Source: Terfezia claveryi (taxonomy: Eukaryota; Ascomycota; Pezizomycetes; Pezizales; Pezizaceae). From it: DNA of 64,000 nucleotides. The notes below the pieces were generated by a model. The model was not told the origin of the DNA. It saw nothing but the letters and a program-made list of their open reading frames with translations, and searched no databases. This document shows positions 46,837-58,054 of the stretch, in pieces. Each line of letters begins with the position of its first letter. Positions within the stretch are counted from its first letter, which is position 1. Both the position numbers and the translations under genes were made by a program. Location: positions 310,001-374,000 of the forward strand of contig WHUX01000015.1 of assembly GCA_015179025.1 (NCBI GenBank), written 5' to 3'.

Positions 46837-49143
46837 TTATGCATCCGTAATGCACCCCCTACTAGCATCACTCACCAGCTTCGTATACTTATACAATGTC
46901 CCCTTCGTATACTTCAAGGGCTTGGGGACAAACTCCTTCTTCCTCTTGACCAACTCCTGCTCGTCAACCAGTAAATCCAACAGCCTACTCTCGGCATCAA
47001 TCACAATCTTATCACCATCCCTGACCAGCCCAATCGGCCCACCCTCCTGTGCTTCGGGGACAATATGACCAATCAAAAACCCGTGGCTACCGCCCGAGAA
47101 CCGTCCATCGGTGATCAAAGCTACATCTTGGCCGAGCCCAGCGCCCATGATTGCGCTGGAGGGCTTCAACATTTCAACCATCCCAGGGGCGCCCTTGGGC
47201 CCTTCGTAACGGATGACAACAACGATTTTCTCGCCTTTTTTAATTTCGCCACGTTCAAGTGCTTCAATAAAGTCGTCCTCGCAGTCATAGCATTTCGCAG
47301 TTCCCTCGAAGCGGAGGCCTTCCTTACCAGTGATTTTTCCTACGGAACCTCCTGGGGCGAGGGAGCCGCGGAGGATCTGTATGTGGCCGGTCTTTTTTAT
47401 GGGGTTGGAAAGGGGGCGGATGATTTTCTGATCATCTGGGAAGCCTGGGAGTTTCTCCAGATTCTCAGCGAGGGTCTTGGAGGTAACGGTCTTGATGGAT
47501 CCGTCAATGAGGTCGTTCTTGAGGAGGTACTTGAGTAATGCTGGGGTTCCACCGATCTCGTGGATGTCGGCCATGACATACTTCCCGCTTGGCTTGAGAT
47601 CAGCCAGGAAAGGAATCCTATTGGAGACGGACTGGAAGTCGTCGATAGTGAGCTCCACGCCGACAGAGTGCGCGATGGCGATGAGGTGGAGAACGGCGTT
47701 GGTGGAGCCTCCTGTTATGTTGACAACGACCATTGCATTCTCGAGGGCGGAGCGGGTGATGATCTCCCGGGGCTTGATGTCCTTCTCGAGAAGAGTACGG
47801 ATGGCGGCGCCGGCGTCGAGGCATTCTTGTTGCTTCTCAGGGGAGATTGCGGTGTTGGAGGAGGATCCTGGGAGTGTCATTCCCATGGCTTCGATGGCAG
47901 TGGCCATGGTGTTGGCGGTGTACATTCCTCCGCAGGCGCCGGGGCCAGGGCAGGCGTGCCGGATGATGTCGAAGCGAGTGGGCTCGTCGATTTCCTTAGC
48001 GATGTACTGGCCATAGGCTTGGAATGCTGTGAGAGTGGTAGAGGTTAAATATGTGGAATGGAGAGGGGGATGGTGGGCGACATACCAGAGACAATGTCGA
48101 CGGTTTCACCACCCTGGCTACCGCACTTTCCGGGTTGGATGGTACCGCCGTAAACCATGAGGGAGGGGCGGTTAACTCTGCCCATTGCCTGAATTGAGGG
48201 TAAGCCAATGATTCATAAAACTCGATAAATTGGGTGCCGTGAACCCACTAGAAGGATAAATGTTAGTAATTGAACGCTCAATGTAGGGGCATTTGCTTTC
48301 CAACTCACCCATAATTACACCTGGCATATTCTTGTCACACCCTGGAATAGAGATGTTGGCATCGTACCATTGACCACCCATCACCGTCTGTTGTGAAGTT
48401 AGCTAGATGGTACCCTTTCACAAGAACTGTAGCTGCATTACCTCTATTGAGTCGGCAATAAGATCTCTCGACTGAAGCGAGTACCTCATTCCATTTGTGC
48501 CCATGGAGATACCATCACTACGACACTCCACCGCGTCAGTCAAGCTGCCCGTTCCTACAGTCTTCCACTGGAAACACACCTCACACCAACAGTGTTGAAC
48601 TGGTATCCAATCAACCCTGCCTTCTCAACACCCTCCTTGATCTTGTTGTTCAAAGCCATCAAGTGCATGTTGCATGGGTTACCGGTGTACCACACCTACA
48701 CATAGCCAATCCCATGTGTCAATCTTCGCATTCCCAGCCAGACCCGCAATGGAATCACCCACCGATGAAATCCCGACTTGGGCCTTGTTCATGTCCTCCT
48801 CAGTCAACCCTGTTGCATACACTATTGCAACAATTACGAACATTAGCCTAACTGTTCAATGCGGCGAGGCGAGCTGCTGATTTGGAAGCTTCGACGAACA
48901 CATTGCTTGTGATGCACCCTGTGACTTGGGCTGCGTGATCACCCTTGACGTCCTGTTAAGACCGCCATAGCTTCCCTCCTGTGCTCGTAGTGTGGTGCTT
49001 GAAGAGATTGTCCGTCTGTCGAGTCATGTTAGACAAACCTGCAATTGACACCCACAGACTGGGAGGAGGACTCACTTAGATATCTGAGGCGCACCGAACT
49101 GCCTGGCGGTATTTACCGCACTTTTGCGGAAAGCTGCGAGCAT
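46837..49143 (-). CDS. ilv3: Dihydroxy-acid dehydratase (mitochondrial, branched-chain amino acids)
   Basis: Dehydrates dihydroxy-isovalerate and -methylvalerate to the 2-keto acids for valine, leucine and isoleucine; an Fe-S enzyme of the mitochondrial matrix. Eight exons are inferred: 49143-49076, 49015-48900, 48821-48763, 48695-48580, 48517-48442, 48387-48309, 48188-48086, 48026-46837, about 601 aa. Seen: presequence [29 protein letters not shown]; cluster cysteines in [19 protein letters not shown] and [35 protein letters not shown]-terminal [14 protein letters not shown]. Intron 2 has an unusual donor, GTTCGT. Exons 6 and 7 do not join in phase with a GT donor that preserves the conserved GVIMAMGR; one extra base lies at the boundary (see findings). 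Elsewhere all phases agree. Confidence 0.93.
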
Positions 49144-51580
49144 GGCGGTGGGGGGTATATCGGACGAAGGAGGTCAGGAGATAGTGGGAGTGCGACCGTT
49201 AGAAATAGCACTTCCCCAGGTGGGGGACGGTATGAAGAAGATCAGATCGCAAATAGTCAGAGTGACTAATACAGTCTTCAGATGTCCGGTCTTGCACTTT
49301 CCCTGTGCGCGTAAAAACGATGCGTATATTTCTTGAATTCACCGGCGTAATATATTCCCCCCAGCGAAGCTAACAATTTACCCTCATTCCCGAGTAACTT
49401 CCTAACCATCACAACGGAAGGCAAGGCGACGGGGAAAAAAAATGGGATTGTGCTCAATTGCGCAGAGCTGAGATGGTCGATATCAACAGGCTGTGATTGG
49501 TTGGTGTTTCCCCACAGACGGACGGGGCCGGTGGCAGGAAATCTTGCAATTGCGATCGCGATCGGTATACTGTAGATATATATGTATATATATATCTGTT
49601 TCTTTTTGTTTCTCTTGTTATTCTCGCACCCAGTCTCTTGTTTGAGGTGCGAACGTTTTTCACCCTCTCGAGAGCGCACATGTGCTTCCTACGATGTTCC
49701 ATATGGAAGGATATACTGGATGAAGCCGGGGCATACATCGGTCCATACATGTACTGTATACTGTATACTGTAGATTATGAAGTTGTTTTTGCCTATATAT
49801 CTTGTGATAAAACTACATTAATAAGTAGTATAATCTCAAACCATCTCCTTCGATGCGAGCCATCCTGCAGGGCCACCGGTACCTACAGCCTCTTGCGCCA
49901 TGGATTACATAGTATTACGCATGTGCCTCGAGTTGGGAATATACATAAAGGATACAAATGGAATAACGATATCAAGGACTCTGTATGAGGGTCTCGGCAC
50001 TTGTCTGTGTTATGCCGGAAAATGGTGCTCGCTTTCCCTAGGTATCTGGTTCCCAACAGGAAGCAGATCCCGTGAGCTCTAAGAGCCTGGAGATGTTTCA
50101 ACTCTGGTTCCCTTCTCTCACACTCTCCCCTCTCGCTTTGCTTGTTTTCTCATCCACTCTTAATCTCCCCTTCTGTGGTGGGCTCGGAGGAGCCCAGTGT
50201 AATCGAGGATGTGCTTTTAATCAAAGCCATCCACCCAATTTATGGAAAATATCGTCTAGACGTGCCAACCAGCCTGCAGACATAACTGATAGATCTAGAA
50301 GTATCGCCATTCCTGATTTCAAGCGCCCGCCAGCTGAAAGGCTTCCACCTAGCTTTCTCAAGTATGACTTTGGGAGCCCAAATCCATTTGCCCGGCATAA
50401 AGCGAAACGACAGTTCCAGAGTTGACGTCCATGTTCCTCGAATTTACGCCCGAAGATCCTGGCCCTACGTTCCTGACGACGTTGCCTGTGGGCCAGTCGT
50501 TTGTGGCATGGGTTCAAGCGAGAGGATGTAAGGCGGGGCTCCTGGCTGCATCTCGAGATCATGATCAACGGGGCCAGAAGTGCGGCCGGGGGGGGAGGGG
50601 GTGTCCTCTGCGGCGGTGGGCGAGGGAGTCGAGGAGGGCAGACGGAGAGCCTGCGGAGAGGAAGACGTCGGCGGCGCGGGCTCAGCAGGGCAAGTGCTAG
50701 TACTACTACTACTATATCTACAGGACGAGACGAGGCCGGCCAGCCACAGCTCTTCCCTTTGTCCACTTCCCTCCACTCCCTCCCCTCTTCCACCACCACC
50801 AGCACTTGGCCGATCACGCCCTAACCCCCCCCCCCCCCACCCCTCTCTCCCATCGGTCCACCATTGCACTCTCATCCCCACCCCCACCCTCATCTCAAGC
50901 CAACGTGAACCCCTACATACTCCCCCGCCCCATCCCGGCCGGTGCAGCAGTCGCCTTGGAGCTGGTAGGTAGGAGGATCTCCTGCAGCGTTATAGAGAGA
51001 GTGTTGCAGACTGCTGGACAATTGCAAGTTAACATCCGCATCCAGAGCCACAGCTTGAATTAATTCGCAATTCCACTATGCCAGCGGAGTAGCGACGCAA
51101 CTACGGCCGCTTAGAAAAGCCTCACCCGCTCGGTACGCGAAGCAAACAGACCGGCCGACCGTTTTGCCCGTTTTCAAACGTCTAAAGTCAGGCCTGTCTG
51201 CAGCTCCGAGTTCCCCTCGGGCACCTTTGACGTCCCCCCGCAGAATCTCACGGTACAACTCTATATATAAAATATATATCCACCCTGTTACATCACCAAT
51301 TCAAAATTGCTCCGCCTTCCACGTTTTCTACTTTCGGCCACATATCGGTTGGCGATAATTACGTCTATTTCCCCCCCCCCCCCCGTCCGCTGTTGGGTCA
51401 ATCGTTACTCTACTGCGGAAAAGCAACATTCGATTCCGGTGGCAGCAGCCGAAATTAAACTGTCGCTCTACTAATCTCCAGATAAACGTGCAGCTATATA
51501 CCTACTTCCCCCCCACCCCCCAACGTGCGACTCCATTCTACTGTCCTGAAATTCTACCAAAATTACCAAAGTATCACACG
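49144..51580. other. Divergent promoter region of ILV3 and the protein kinase gene
   Basis: 2.4 kb between divergent starts. It contains a (TA)n-like tract near 49570-49600, three tandem ACTGTAT units near 49750-49768, a copy-like motif GTGCCAACCAGCCTG near 50269 and C-runs near 50826-50838 and 51370-51384. A GC-rich part (50220-50900) shows overlapping open frames on both strands, none with a recognisable domain; a small unrecognised gene there cannot be excluded. Confidence 0.5.
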
Positions 51581-53670
51581 ATGGCTACCGCACCCCCCTC
51601 ACGGCAGCAGTGTCGTTCTTCGCCAGACCCCTCTCAACTCACAACGGTTTCCGCCCACAAAAATTGCCACCCTCACAGCCATTTCCGTCATGCGGCCCCC
51701 CTAGTTACTATTCCAACGGTCGTTTCAAAGCTGCCTGTGTCGGTTCTGACTCTGGACACCACTGCGATCCCGCAGAAACAAGGTCAGCATGACTCAGGCA
51801 CCTTGCATCCTCCGCTGACGCCAGTTAAAGACCAGCCAGAGTCCCCCTTGACTCCAAGCAGTGCATCAGAGCGTCGAGTCCCGGGCACAATTCCCTTTTC
51901 TCCAGGCTTTGGCACTACAGGAGCACCTCCTATACGACCAAGTGCTAGTTTCCTTTCGCATTCCAATTCCTTCGAATTCTCGCCAAGTTCAGTGACTTCT
52001 TCACCAGGAATGGAACACATACCGCGAATGACTCCTCTACCATCGCCTATTGTACGCGGAGAGTCCCCAGGACCATGGCATCGCATGCGAAGTAGATCTG
52101 CATCCAGACCAACGTCTCGAAGCTCGCTTTCGGTATTCAATAGTGGCGACTCTGTTTTCGTCACAACAGCAGGAGAGACAGTATCCCAAGCCGTAAATGC
52201 ACAATCGCAGCGAAAAATATACCAGGGCTTGGCATCGGCTGTACCCCAGAATAGCACGGTGCACACATCCGGAGAGTTCTCATTAGAGGTGCCGGACGCG
52301 AACACCAAATCGCGGCATGCAGCGGGTGTGCAGAAAACCGAAAGCGAAACTATGGGCTTGGATGCTGTAGTGGGGATAAAGAGGGAGGAATGCTTGGCAA
52401 AAAATGCGAGGCATCGGGCGACATCGATAGAGTCTATATCAGAATCGAGTCCATCGGTAGCTGGAGGGAGGTCATCGCTATCGTCATCGTCGTCTGTCTC
52501 TAGTACGGATACAGCTCCGACGGCTGTGAGTGATGACAAGGAAATTCGTACTTTCAAAAGGAGCCGGTTAGCTGAGTTTGAGGCATATACAGTTCCTGGC
52601 AATGACTTGAAAAGATGGAAGGCTATCAGGTTACTTGGGCAGGGGACATTCAGCAAGGTTATGCTAGCAACTAGTGAAGAAAATCCCGAGTACCACATGG
52701 ACCAGGCGCCCTCTGATGACGATGGAGCAGAAGAAGACAAAGATCGAGGCTTGGATCCTAGGTTTCTTGTCGCTGTCAAGATTGTGGAGAACAGTGCCGC
52801 TGGTGGCGCTTCACGCGATAGAGTTGAAAGTTCCTTGAAGCGAGAATTGGACATATTAAAAACAGTCGACCATCCCTCACTAGTACAACTCAAGGCCTTT
52901 AGCATACAGCCAAGCAGGGCACTCCTCATATTACCATACTGTCCTGGAGGAGATTTGTTTGACCTAGCATCTGAGCACAGAGAACTCCTAACGCCCCCTC
53001 TGATACGGAGAGTGTTTGCCGAGTTACTTGGAGCCATTCGGTATCTGCATACAAATGGAATTGTGCACAGGGATGTGAAGCTAGAGAGTAAGATTGCCTT
53101 CCCCTGATGTGTTGGGAAGGTTACTAATTCACAATATCTCAAAAAGACGTTCTTATGAACCTAACGCCCCCCCAGATTTCTAACCTCACAAACCATCCAT
53201 TCAATCACCCCCATCCCCTCATAACACTCACGGATCTTGGTCTTTCTAAACGCGTAGACTTTGCAAACGATCCTATACTTACAACTCGCTGCGGGTCGGA
53301 AGATTACGCCGCTCCCGAGCTCCTCATGGGTCAGCCCTACGATGGGCGACAGACCGATGCATGGGCATTAGGTGTGCTCCTCTACGCACTCTTTGAGGGG
53401 CGACTGCCATTTGACCCACTACCTGGTGCAGGTAATAAGATGCGCAGCAGGACCGCGCATAGAATTGCGAGATGTGAGTGGAAATGGCTGAATTTGAACG
53501 GGGAAGAGGCGACATACGATGTGGAGTTACAAGGTGGAAAGGAGATTGTTAATGGGCTGTTGAAGAGGGTCAATAAGCGGGTAGGGTTAGATAAAGTCGA
53601 AGAGGATACGTGGGTGAAGGAGGCGATTCAGGTGGAGTTGAAGAGGATAGATGAGAGCGTAAATGCATAG
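51581..53670 (+). CDS. Fungal Ser/Thr protein kinase with DLG in place of DFG
   Basis: Exons are 51581-53087 and 53147-53670, giving 676 aa. The intron 53088-53146 (59 nt, GTAAGA, branch TTACTAATT, AAAAG) restores HRDVKLENVLMN in phase. Start chosen at MATAPPSRQQ; an in-frame ATG 31 codons upstream lies in a P/T-rich leader. Seen: Ser/Pro-rich disordered N-terminus (1 to about 335); kinase domain from about 345: glycine loop LGQGTFSKV, an acidic insert of about 30 residues, VAVKIV lysine, PYCPGGDLFDL hinge, HRDVKLEN catalytic loop, TDLGLSKR, GSEDYAAPELLMGQPYDG and DAWALGVLLYALFEGRLPFD. This combination belongs to CAMK-like fungal kinases; which named kinase it corresponds to is not clear to me. 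Cellular role unknown. Confidence 0.88.
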
Positions 53671-54695
53671 ATGGGCGCGTGTGGTAGGGCATGGGGATTG
53701 GTGTTGAGGGCTGACTTTTTGCTATTTTTTATGCTTTATTGCTTTATTGAGGTCGCTCTGCGTTATTTGTCTTTTCACTGGTACTGGGTTCTGGGTCGAC
53801 TATAATAACGGATGGATAGACTGTGGATGGATGGTTTGCTCTGGTTTTGGCCTTAGGGGCAATTATTACTTGAGTCTCGTTCTCGTGGTCATCATATCCA
53901 TTCATTTTTTCTTTCCTTCACTTTCCCTTCTGGCACGAGAGTATGGTTTCAATCAAATCAGTTCAGGGCATGCTTAACATCATTTCTTTTCCCCTTGCGG
54001 TTTGTATATCTTGATTTCATCCTTCCAGGGCGGGTGCACGCATATCTTTCTGAGTTTGTTTGTATTGTTGCTTTTATATATATCTTTGGGGAGGGGAGGG
54101 GTAGCCGTAGTTTTCCTCAAAGCACAACGGATTGAGGGGGGGTAGATTATATGAATTAATCGTAACTCGTGAAGAGGTATTTACGTTAGTCTGGTTATTG
54201 CGAGTTGTCCTGAGGCTTCTTGCAGGATTGGCATTCATCTCTATAGTTCCTTAACTTTCAAATGATCTGAACGCAAGAAATTCTGTATTGAAAAATCGAT
54301 GTCTTCAGTAGCACTCGCCTCGTGGGCATACGCAAGAATCTAAAGAAAAAGGGTAGATTATATGGAGCTGTAATTCTGCAAAGGCAAATGTTCAGGGTAA
54401 CCATACTGTACCTACTTTCATGGGCTTAGCGCCATTGGGGTTGCTTTAGCTTGGCGGCAACTATCTCAATGTTTATATATTAAAGTAGGAAAGGTAAACA
54501 TTCTCTGCTGGTAGTACGGGACCACATATTTATTGTTTTGTATGTACGCAGTGCATCAATCGCCCCACGTCGAAATTGTACGAACCGCAAACTGAACCTT
54601 ATCCCTGCTGTTGTCACTCAATCTCGAAACCGAGACTAGTTTGGAATTGTCAACAAGGCGGCCCGATACTTATATACCCCGAAATCAGTACCGCA
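53671..54695. other. Spacer between the two kinase genes
   Basis: T-rich 3' region, then the promoter of the haspin gene. A TAGTCTGGTTA sequence near 54188 matches the family end over 10 bases without a visible flanking duplication. Confidence 0.5.
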
Positions 54696-57234
54696 ATGCG
54701 CAGGTACGGCGGCCCCCCTCTCCGTACCTACGGCAAAACAACCGTAGGGTGGGCAGATAAGGGCAGGAATCTCTGGGCGGAGATAGAAGCTGAGGAGGAA
54801 GCTCGGCGGCAGAGAGAGAAAGAGCTACTCGAGGCGGAAGAGAGGAAACGGTTAGATGAAGAGGATGAAAAAAAGAAGCGGAAGAAGGAGAAGAAGAAGG
54901 AACGAAAGAGGAGGGAGGCAGAGGGAAAAGAACGATTAGCTGTGGAATCTCAGAACAGGGATGGAATGGACGGTCTTGTGGGAGGCGTGAGCAAGTTAGA
55001 CATGTCTGGAGAGGATGAAGTGCAGAGGCAGGTTATGGAGGAAGTTGCTGCTGCTGCTGCATCACTAAGCTCTTCAACGGAGACCCCACCGACCTCACCA
55101 GAGAAGGACGAGGAGGATGAGGAAGAGGAAGAAAAGCCACCGGCACCCTCACCAAAGGAGCAACAACGAAGAGCAACTTTGATTTCCACCAGTGTGCTCT
55201 CACCACGTCCAACTACCCCACAAAATATTTCCTCTGTTGCAATTGAGACTGTTCCCCCAACCCCTGGGCCACCACCGCCTCAATCCTCCAAAGAAGAAGA
55301 TATAGCCATAGACAACAATGGGGATGATGCTGAAGGGGAGGCAGAGGAGGGAAAGTCTAGTCTACTAAGTCCAAGACCTACCACACCGCTGCTGACCCCC
55401 GACCGTCGTGGCGGGCTCAGGCGGAAGTCTAGTCGGCTGACACTATCTCCTGGAACATCAAGAGGTGCGTCTCCAACAGCAGAGATCCCAAAACTACGAC
55501 TTAGCAGCGGAAGAGTAGCAGTGGGGAGTTCTGCGGAAGAGGTAAAGATAAAGGGACTGGCAGACATGCACAAGGAGCGTCTGAGTACGTCGAGCATGGT
55601 TTCTGTAGCTGTCACCCCAAGGAAGGTGAAGACTGGAATCGCAATAGGCGAGTACGAGGTGTATAGTGACAGCGAAGGAGAGGAAAAGGAAGAGGAAAAG
55701 AAAGAGGAAAAGAAAGAAGAACAGGAAGCCCTACAACCCAAGCATGATCCTGCGCCAGGAGAGGCATCCAAGAAGGAAGAACAAGAAGAAGAGGAAGAAG
55801 ACTGGTCCGAGTGGGGCAAATCCACAGCGACCGAAGAGGAACTAAAACAGCTCCTCTCCCTCTGTACAGGAAACGAAGTAATTGACTTCAACGAGCACAT
55901 CAAATCCGAACTCAAGTCCTCCACGTTATCAAAATTGGGCGAAGCTTCCTACTCCGAAGTCTTCCTCCAAACTCCTCATACCGGGTCCTCCCCCCTTCCC
56001 GCGAGGACTGTCCTTAAAATTATCCCCTTCGGATACCCAACTCAGTGTCCGCTTAAACAAATCTACGATGAGCTCCTTATTACAGCTTCCATGGCCCCAA
56101 TCCCTGGGTTCATTGGATTTCACTCTGCCCATATCGTCCGTGGGCGGTTTCCTCAGCCCCTTCTCGACTTATGGGACCATTGGGACCAGCACGTTAAAGC
56201 CGGAGGTAGCGAAAACGATAGACCGGATTTCTACAACGAAGGGCAGTTATTCGCAGTCATTGGCCTTGAAGATGGCGGGAGGGATTTAGAGGCATGGAGT
56301 TTCAAGGGGGAGGTAGATGGGGAGGGTGGATGGAGGGAAGCAAGAGAGGTATTTTGGAGGGTGGCTGGGGCATTAGCGAGAGGGGAGGAAGAGAGGGAGT
56401 TTGAGCATAGAGATTTGCATTTTGGGAATATTGTGATTAAAAGGATGCTGATGGAGGTGGGGGAAAGTGAGGACGAGTTGTTAAGGAATCTGAGCTTGGA
56501 TGATGGAGGAGGTGGTAAGGGTGGGAAGGCGAAGGGTTTGTCGAAGAGACAGCATCATAAATCCGGGACACCAGTGATAGCACGGACACAGTTACAGGTC
56601 TCGTTGATTGATTATACTCTCTCTCGGGCGCGAGACGCGTATGGATTGTTGAGTTTCACTCCATTGGATGACGAAGCCCTCTTTGAAGGGAAAGGTGACT
56701 ACCAATTTGACATCTATAGGTTGTAAGTTCCACCCGTCCTACCCCCACTTAAAATCCAAGACACATCACCTCGCAGAAACCACAGCTAACCCAGTACCAC
56801 TTCCAAATAGCATGCGCTCCCATCTTCAAACCCTCAACCCCAACCCCCCACTCAACTCACTCACCGGCCTCCCCGAACTCGACTGGTCCCAACCCACCCC
56901 CGCATCCAACCTCTACTGGCTGCACTACCTCCTCCACATCCTCTTGCACAAAAAGAAGGAGTTGCGAAAACCCCCTGCCCAGTCGACAAGCTCTAGGAGT
57001 AGGCCTAAGGGGCCCAGCGGCAGTGGGGGTGCTGGAATCGCGGTATTCGCAGAGGAAGATGTGTTGGCGTTCAGGGAGTTGGAGGGGCTGTATAAAGTTT
57101 TGGATTGTAGGCCGAGAGGGTCAAAGAGAGGTGCTCCGGTGGAGGAGAGTGGCTGGGGTGGGTTTGGGGAGGGGGCAAGCGGATTTGTGAGGTGGGCTAT
57201 CGGGAAGGGGATGGTGGGGTACGAGGAATTGTGA
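54696..57234 (+). CDS. Haspin-like protein kinase
   Basis: Haspins phosphorylate histone H3 Thr3 at mitotic centromeres. Exons are 54696-56722 and 56811-57234, giving 816 aa. The intron 56723-56810 (88 nt, GTAAGT...AATAG, branch AGCTAACC) joins DIYR to FMRSHL in phase. Seen: N-terminal MRRYGGPPLRTYGK and a long Glu/Lys/Arg-rich coiled coil (about 30-90), Ser/Pro and acidic disordered region, then the haspin fold from about 390: KLGEASYSEVF, VLKIIPFGYP, PIPGFIGFHSAHIVRG, EHRDLHFGNIVIKR at about 569, and LIDYTLSRA (the DYT that replaces DFG in haspins). The first ATG of the frame (54576) adds 40 Cys-containing residues; I prefer the internal MRRYGG start. A 55-residue Gly/Lys-rich insert sits between the HRD and DYT motifs. 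Confidence 0.9.
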
Positions 57235-58054
57235 ATGCGGGGCGCGGGGCTTCTTATTTTATTTGCGATTATCAAATTTGGGCCTTTTGTTAGCTGGGAT
57301 AGGGGTTTTTTTTTTTTTGTTTTTAACTTACTTTCTTTTTCTTTTTTTTCTTTTTTTTTTTTTTTTCTCTTTCGTTTTCCTGATATGTGTATGTAAATAT
57401 TGTGTGTTTTCATATATTTTTATATCCTTTTTTCTTTTTTCTTTTTTCTTTTTTCTCTTTATGCGAGGTTTTTTTTTTTTTTGGAATGGAGTGCGAATTG
57501 GGTTTTGGTGTTTTTCTTATTTTTTAATTTTTTTTTAATTTTGTCTTTTATCAAACAAAAGCAAAAAAAAAAAAAAAACCAAACACCAAACACCAAACAC
57601 AAAAAACTGTGATTTGATTTTGATTTACCTTACCTTAGAATTGCTTTTTTGGTTGGGAATAAAAAATTTAAAAAAAATAAAAATAAAAATAAAAACCTTA
57701 TACTGCACGGTAATATGGGGGTATCTTAGTTTTTTATTGGGAAAAAGAAAATTTAAAAGAATATATTTTGGCAGATTGGGAAAGGACGAGAATTCAGGGT
57801 AAAGAAACTTGTAAATTGCTCAGTATCATGTCTTTGTGTTATGACACAAGCGCCTCCGGTCTTGTCTTACTATTACGGCTAAGCATCGTATACCTAGAGT
57901 AACCCTTGAACTTTAGCTCATATCACATTACGTTAAATTCATAGTCTACGGAGTAATTTGACCATCCCCAAACCATGTAGATGAAAAGACAAACAAGCCT
58001 ACGCCTGATACAATAACAATGAAAGCAGGCTAGCCCCCTCAGTGCCCACCAAGC
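57235..58054. other. Convergent 3' spacer, homopolymer-rich
   Basis: Long T-rich tracts (about 57307-57480), an A16 run near 57568 followed by CCAAACA repeats, and AAAAATA repeats near 57676. Presumed 3' UTRs of haspin and FHIP; no gene seen. Confidence 0.6.

Noticed and set aside
47477..48048. Long frames antisense to ILV3 (157-179 codons)
   Set aside because: Complement of a highly biased coding sequence; no motif and no splice logic.
50221..50893. Overlapping frames on both strands in a GC-rich patch
   Set aside because: No domain on either strand, and frames exist in four phases at once, which reflects GC content rather than coding. A small gene cannot be fully excluded.
51784..53142. 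452-codon open frame antisense to the Ser/Thr kinase
   Set aside because: It lies exactly opposite the kinase exon, has no domain and a Ser/Leu-rich composition expected from the complement of the coding frame.
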